Below the pieces are notes generated by a model. It searched no databases, had not been told where the DNA came from, and saw only the letters and a program-made list of their open reading frames with translations. From Tyto alba (lineage: Eukaryota > Chordata > Aves > Strigiformes > Tytonidae): DNA of 64,000 bases. Shown here in pieces: positions 56,922 through 64,000 of the stretch (position 1 is its first letter; each line of letters begins with the position of its first letter). Position numbers and translations under genes: made by a program. The stretch lies in contig NW_024881279.1 of NCBI RefSeq assembly GCF_018691265.1, positions 1,331,243 to 1,395,242 of the forward strand, given 5' to 3'.

Positions 56922-59900
56922 AAGGAGGCAGCACAAATTATTAGATGCAGACACCAGCAGCTTCACAGGGAAAGCCTGAAGCATTGCACAAGTAACTGAA
57001 GCCAAAGCTTCAGTGACTTCAGGACAATAACTATGCAGAGGTAAAACTGAGTTTTGTTTTGGTTCTGTAATCAGCAGTTGAAACTGGAAACACTAAGATT
57101 ACTTAGAGAGCACTCTAACACTACTGAAAAGAGTTACTGTATGAGCAAATGTATTTTATGACCACATTAAAAAGCTATTCAATAACCAAATGTGAGCATG
57201 ATACACGAACTTTCATTACACTGGCTAAGCCTTCTTGGAAAGGCATTTCTCCAAACATTTCTATAAGAACACGATGTGGCTATACAGAAATATTTTTGAA
57301 GATACCATGAGCTTGGAAATTAAAAAAGTGGGAGTTCTGTAAAACCCTCACGCACATGGTGGCAACACAGAGAAGTCAAAATCTGTGCATGGAAAAACAC
57401 TACAAATGTGAACAATCACAGGATAGACCTTGAAGGAAAAAAAGAATGGTCAGTCCAGTTAATAATCAAGGAATTCACTGAACCACAGAACAAGATCAGC
57501 CAAAAGCAAACAGCTACTTGGCACACAGAATGTGCACAAGGAATCTATGTATACACATACTACATGCAGATTGTTCTCCTACAGAAAAAAAATTAATGCC
57601 TTGTACCGTAAGAAGTTAAAACTACAAAATAGATTTCTTGAAGCAATTGCTCAGTTAAAACACTGGCCTACCCTTTTCATCCAAAACACTTAGGAAATTG
57701 ACTGCCATCAAAGCACAGAGATGTAACACAGTAATAACTGAAGACAAACCCCAAATAACTTTGTCATAACCACTTGCATTTCAAGCAGAAATTGCTCCAT
57801 ATCCCCAAGTCCATGTGTTTTCACCTCCTGCGAAATAGTAGGTCTTCCATTTGAAACCTGACAGAAAAAAGTTTGCTAGTATTCCACAGGAATTCCCTGC
57901 ATCAGGCAGTGCCCTGCAGTCACATCTAGAAGCATAAACAAACAAAAGAAGCCTTTCAAACTTCTAGTTTCTCCATTGATACCTCCACTGAAAACTGAGA
58001 AAACACGTTAGTATGGATATTACAGAAACCTGACTTTCTGCAACCATTTGAATGATAAAATGGAGTCCCAGTTGCCAGCCTGTAGCTCAAAAACCTTATC
58101 AGTTAGTGCTGAACTACTGTAATCACAAATGCATGATTCAGTCTTTTGTTTTTATTTGAAGTGTGACACATAAAACCGCCTTAGAGAAAAACACACAAAG
58201 GTGTCAAGACAGGGACCTAAATTATGATGATAGGTATTCAACTTGCTAAATTTTACTCTATTTGCACAGGTCTTATGAGGGTGCTGCTTTCTGTAGCCGT
58301 AATGAAAAATTCATCTAAATGGAGTGACTATATTCAAACAGACCATAAAACATATGGTTTCTACCTTCCTAGCTTATGGCATTTTATTTGGTAAAAAGTA
58401 AGCCCTGTACACACCATGTCAACACTGTCCACCCAAGATAATAAACTGCCAAAGGAAGAATATGCTATGTTTTGACAACGATGGGGAAAAAAAAAAATCT
58501 AATGTCTTGCCAACATATACTTTATTTTTCTAGCCTTTTTTCCTTGTTTCTGTTGTTACACTTCAGCACTACAAAACAATATTCAAAAAGGTCAAAATAA
58601 ATAATTTTTATGGAATCTCTAAATCTCTCCTGCCTGTAATTGCAACATTCAACTTCTTCAAAGGCAAACAGTTTGATCTGCAAATGCATTTAGAAGGATC
58701 TTCCTGAAGACAGATGGCCAGTACACAGTAACTTTCCAGCTTTCACTTGCAAAAGCTGGATCTGAATACTGTTAATTTAATATGCAAGAACACTGCATTT
58801 TTTCATATTGCTTATATCTGCATAAATAAAACCTGTAGATGCAATTACCACTAAATATAAAAAAGAGGGGTTAACTCTAGTAAGATTCCTTGAATATACA
58901 CTTTAAGCAGTAAGCCTATTTGAGCAGCAACTTTCCAAAGTTAAATAAACATGGTTCACTAAATCTGAACTAGGGAATCTGAAATCTTTGGTTCTGCTGC
59001 AACAAATATCACGTAGAAGGAGGAAAACACGGACCCTCCAAAGTCAATCCCATATTTACAAGTCAGTGAGCTCTACAGAGCATCCACTATCAGATCAGCA
59101 AAAACTTATTTTATAGCCCTTCACTGATGCAAATATATAGATAGTAGTCATGCTGCACGTGATCTTACAGCTAATCACCATTTCAGAAAAACTTCCACCT
59201 GGAAGCCTATTGGTGAGTCCTTCCACAGATGCACAGGGACATCCACATCTCATTAGTGCAAGAGTGGATAGAGCGGGGACACACACACACACAGACACGA
59301 GTAGGTGGACCTTTGACTTTGTCCAGTTCAGCTGTTCTTTCATTGACACAAATATAAAATGCTCAGACTGCTGTATTAAAGGCAGCATTTCTCTGTCTTA
59401 GAAGCTTACCTTCTCAATCTAGCTAGAGCTTCCGTATTTCTTCCTAGACTTCCCCAAACATATTTATTTTGTGCAAGTCCAATAAGTTTAAAATGTATTG
59501 AAATTACTGCAGACGTATACGTGAGCATAGCACGTGTTCAATAGTGTGACATTTTCTACAATATCAGAAACACTGCATAAATGCCATGTAGACACAGTGA
59601 ACATTCAAAGTGAGCATTCCCATAATGCCCAGGAATAAGGCAGTTCAACTGAAACTCCTGCACATGTATAGTAACTGCTACCAGGTGTCAAGAAATAAGA
59701 AGTATCCTCAAATAAGGAGAAGGGGATGGGGAAAAAAAAAAAAAAAAGACAGGAACTTTGAGTGTCTCAGTTAACAGAAACATGGAAGGCAGCAGGGTGA
59801 AAGGTACTTAGAGGACATGGAATCAGTGTCATGTAAGGACAACTCTACAATGGGTTTAACCAAATGTGTGCAGACTAATAAGCCTCTCTTGTACACTGTC

Positions 59901-62900
59901 ACACAAATTTTGTTGCTATTACTTCTCCATGACCTGTATTTTGGAGGAACAGCCCTTTCCCTCCCGCTCCCACTGCTAGCCCTGATAACACCACTGCCAA
60001 GATCAGTCCTACCAAATCCTTCCACAGCCACCACCTGTCCTGCCCCTTTCTATCTGGTGAGCCGGATACAGGGACACCAGAGATGGCACAAGACTGGGAA
60101 GACTCATTAGCCTCAGTCTTCACCCCATTCTTCATCTACAACTTGACAACCAATTCAGATCTGCCAAGATCCTTTTGAGAATTTTGCAAGTCACACTGAG
60201 TTTCCTCTACCACAGTTACACTGCCAAAGAAGCCTTTTTTTTTTTTTTTTTTAAATCATGTAAACTTACATAAACTAGAAATGCACAGGTATTCCATCCC
60301 CCCTCAAATCATCCCTGCTCCTTACATTTCAGTAGGATAAATGGTTACAGAATCCCTCATAACCCTATTGAGCCCTGAGAAAAGTAATCAGTGGAGCCAC
60401 AGAAGACACTGCTGATTATACGGATGCAAATTTTTCAGTGTGGATGTCTATCTTTCACACATGGGAAGACAGAAACGCTATCAGGAAAAAACTGTGACAT
60501 GACAAGCATTCATAGTACTTTGTGCTTAGGCCACCAATAAAGCATCACAGAGCAAGTGGGGAAAGTATACATCCACTACATTTGCACTCAGTTCTCCTTC
60601 GAAGAACTGTATTTTACTTACAAAGCAAGCATATTTGAAAAAATGCTCAGCATCCTGTTTGTTCTTAAGCATCTCTTTTACAACAAGAAGCATTAAAGAT
60701 ATGCCTACCAGTCTTACTCATCCAGCTCAGTATTCTGTCTTCAACAGCAGCAACAAGAGACATTACTTACAGAGTGAGACAACGCCTAAACCACTTTCTG
60801 TGGTCCATTCCCCTCATATACTTTTTCAATACGCAAACACACGCAAGTGTCTTGCTGACAGGAATAATGATCCAGGAACATGATCACCTCTGCCGGGCAG
60901 AAGGAAATGAAGACGAGTACAGTGGCACAGAAAGCAATCTGGATATCCCAGACTCATACAATCCCAGCCTGTTGTGAACATTCACACTTTCCACAGAGTC
61001 CCAGTTTCACCTCCCTGTCTGAAAACTCCTCTTTCCATATCTATTGCAGTTTGAAAGCCTCTACAAACTCCCCACCCAGCCCCAATCAGAGAGAACTGAA
61101 ATTCTGCAGCAGACACATATGCACAGCTGGCAAGAACCTCCACATACCCTATCCCAAACAGACAGTATATGCATATTTTCCCACATTTTCTCTACTGTCA
61201 AGATGACTTTCAAGTAGCATCCAAAAACTGCTCGAGAGCACATAAATCTAAATCCAGTCTTGTAGGGTTCCAGCATCCCTCATCTACATGTCTCCAGAAA
61301 GGAAGATACTCTTTTCCAATGTGCCCTAGTTAGAAAAACTAGTTGAAATACCCTGATATTTCTGCTTAATTTAAACACTTCTGATACTTGCAATGTAAAA
61401 TCAAGCCTATTCCACAATTCAGATAATTTCTAATGGTTAACTTTATTCAGGAAAATCCCTTATGAATAAAATACTTTAGATTGCTACAAGTTTTTGTCAA
61501 ACTGTATAATCCACATATCACATACAAATGAAAATGTCTTCAGAATACATTAAATTATATGTGCAGATTACTGTAGGAAATAGATAAAATCTCAGACATA
61601 AAAAAACTTTTGAGGTATACAACTTACTATCCATAATGGTGGGGGGAAACCGGAGCAACCAATCCTTTCTCTACCACCTATCCTAAGAAGCATATGTGGA
61701 TTATTCCAAAACAGTCCTACTCAAAATACCTCATGTCTTAGGCCTCCTAACTTCCACAATGTTTGTATATCTTGTCTACGCATTAAAATAGTCACTCATA
61801 CACCTTCCCACATAAACAAAAGCAGTACTGTCCTGCATATGACACATTGAGCTGGTTTGCCATTAACATGTAACATGTCCTTTTACAATATTAGGACAAT
61901 ACCGAGCTAAAGCTTGACAGGTCTTTTATGATTCTGTCCTAATAGACATCTTGAGAAAAAAGGTACAATGTGTTTCCAGTTAGAAAACAGCTTTGCCTCT
62001 TCTAATAGCAGCACAGTTTTTCCTCAGGATTACTTCTAAGTGCTCTGAAGATGATACAACTAGAACTGACCATTATGTATTTTTTCCTGAACTAGCAATA
62101 ATTAGATTATTCCACATTTTATCAAAGTAAGACTATTTAAGAACTACTCTCTATAACTAAATTTATATAGGGAAGAAAAAAACCAAACAAACAACAAAAA
62201 AAAAAAAACCACCACCAAACAAAACCTTTTCAGAGGCTTTACCTCACCAAAAAATGTAGCAGTTTCCTAAAATTCCAATATTAAAAAAAAAAAAAAGCTA
62301 TGTCAGCTGCTTTCTAAAACACTTTAAGTTCTATACTTCTCTATTCCTGAGTTTTCTACACCTTTCCAAGGCAAATATTCAACTGTAGTTTTGTATTTAC
62401 AAAAGCCCAACATCAGACCACAGGCTAGTAAGTGAAATCATCCTCACAAGATACCATGAGAAAGCACAGACTTAAGTAACCCAAAGAGAATAGAATAGAA
62501 TTTTTCCTAGCCTTTTTCAGACCTAGTCCACACTGTTACTCTACCTTAGGTGAACATTTCCTAAACTGTTTGACTGCTTGGTGCCAACTCATCATTTCTT
62601 CTGGCAGAATGAGTTTAAAAAGACAACTTATTTTTCTGGTAGTACATCATTATCATTGTCAAAGCAGTGTTCATTATGCACGGAAGGTTCCACGACAACA
62701 CTAAAGATTCCATATTACACAACTCTGAAAAATCTGCCTGGGGTATTTTACACAGTTCACATTTAAGAGTTCTTGTATAGATTTGGAGAATATACTGTTT
62801 AAAGACAGCTGTATGACTGAAATTGTGCTAAGTGGGAGGTTATTGATGAAAGAAACTAGGGTGAGAACTGCAGTGCTGCACAAAGGTAACAATTCACACA

Positions 62901-64000
62901 CCAAAAAAATCCTATTCTTTCCAGGCTATCAAGCACAGGAGTGGATTTTTACTTTGGTAGGGTACTCTAACAGGTGTCACATGGTTGGATAGCAATGACT
63001 AGCCAGGAAACAAGTGACCACCTTTTAACAGCCAGAGTACACACAAAAATAGGCAACACTCCACCAGTCCTTCCACCAAAACTGCAATAAGATCAGGCAC
63101 ACCAAAAATTCATTACCTCATACGCATGTCTGGGATGGATGATTCCATAATGCAAGAGGACTGATGATACACATGTCAAATGCAGCCTGCTACAAGAGTA
63201 GCTCTCCAGACCAGGTCTTAGCCCCAGTACATTTTCATGTTTCAGGTAAGAGTCTCAAATGCTCATCCCATTTTCCTTTCGAAGATCCCCTTTCTGTACA
63301 TTTTTTTTTTGCTTGTTCATTTTTCTCCTCCTTAAACAAATAAGGGAGCAGCTAAAGTGCATCACCACAACTCTCAACCTCAGACACAGGGTGCCAGGAC
63401 ACCTGGGTTTGCAAAGCTAAAACCCACATACTACTTCCTACTGAGAGCCTTGGATGCAGTTGTAAAACAAGGTTAAAGAAAGCAGCATCACTACAGGAAG
63501 TCAGGGAAACTCCTCAAAGTTGGAGCTCTACAAAGAAGCCCAAAGAACTTATCATAACAACAGCAAATTTTAAAAAACCTAATCATAAAAATAACTAACA
63601 AAACTCTTGAGCAACACAGAACCTCATTCCCCCTACTGTGGGTCACTTTAACAGCCGCAGTTCTGAGTGGCATGCCACCAGTTCTCCAAAGCATGCCAAC
63701 ACTTACAGAGTACTTGCAGAACTGACACATGCAAGGAGAAACGGCAGATAGCTTTTAAGAGCTCTTTTTAACAACTCCACCCAATTGTCTCACTGAACTA
63801 TACTAGTAATAAGCCAAATAAATGCTAAAGAGTGTTCAAACACATTTACACGAATCACAAATTCCTACAGCTGAAAACAGTATCTGAGACAGAATGAAAA
63901 CGATAAACCCCGCAAAAAATTACACCTTCAGATAAGGGGCATCATTTAGGCTGATCGAGAATACTTAACATCTTCCCGGAAAACAAAACAAGCCAAAACA

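Noticed and set aside
60235..60252. Poly(T) and poly(A) runs as tails of processed pseudogenes
   Set aside because: I examined the neighbourhoods of the runs at 54240, 55662, 59732 and 60235 and saw no coding-like sequence ending at them.
63380..63430. Possible second MIR-like fragment ('ggacacctgggtttgcaaag')
   Set aside because: Only a few bases fit and the rest of the core is absent.

Overview
The window is part of a bird nuclear genome. Two things show this: chicken-repeat-1 (CR1) LINE copies with the avian 3' end, in both orientations, and solo long terminal repeats of families common in bird genomes. The sequence is AT-rich and mostly intronic and repetitive. I see no bacterial-type gene, tRNA, rRNA or CRISPR array.

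The only host gene I can support is KDM3B (JMJD1B), a JmjC-domain histone H3K9 demethylase. It lies on the minus strand, so its 5' side is at high coordinates. I place 22 coding exons between 44276 and 670. Every junction has a GT donor and an AG acceptor and the phases agree throughout. Together they give 4980 nt, or 1660 codons, with no frameshift or stop. Comparison with remembered human KDM3B (1761 residues) leaves two coding pieces outside the visible exons. One is the first coding exon, about 64 residues and GC-rich in mammals, which should lie above 44276 and probably beyond 64000. The other is the last coding exon, about 26 residues, which should lie below position 1. The C6 zinc finger is at 28842-28765, an LxxLL motif at 19486-19472, and the JmjC fold is built by the exons from 4866 down to 670. 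Predicted Fe(II) ligands are His 2586-2584, Asp 2580-2578 and His 1360-1358.

Layout from low to high coordinates: 1-8262, the JmjC-end exons; 8263-16341, an 8 kb intron with a large solo LTR, a 2.5 kb antisense CR1 and a purine-rich minisatellite; 16342-21668, four exons with CR1 fragments between; 21669-26037, an intron holding a long CR1 with a second CR1 inserted in it, then a 30-bp perfect palindrome; 26038-33312, the zinc-finger exons, a second solo LTR and the 1243-bp exon; 33313-44276, the N-terminal exons and a third LTR; 44277-64000, at least 19.7 kb of what I take to be intron 1, with one CR1, one MIR-like SINE and several low-complexity or palindromic tracts.

I found no convincing new biological system. 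The points most worth a second look are the nested CR1 insertion, the palindrome beside it, the three LTRs that all lie antisense to KDM3B, a tandem NAGNAG acceptor, and the missing first exon.
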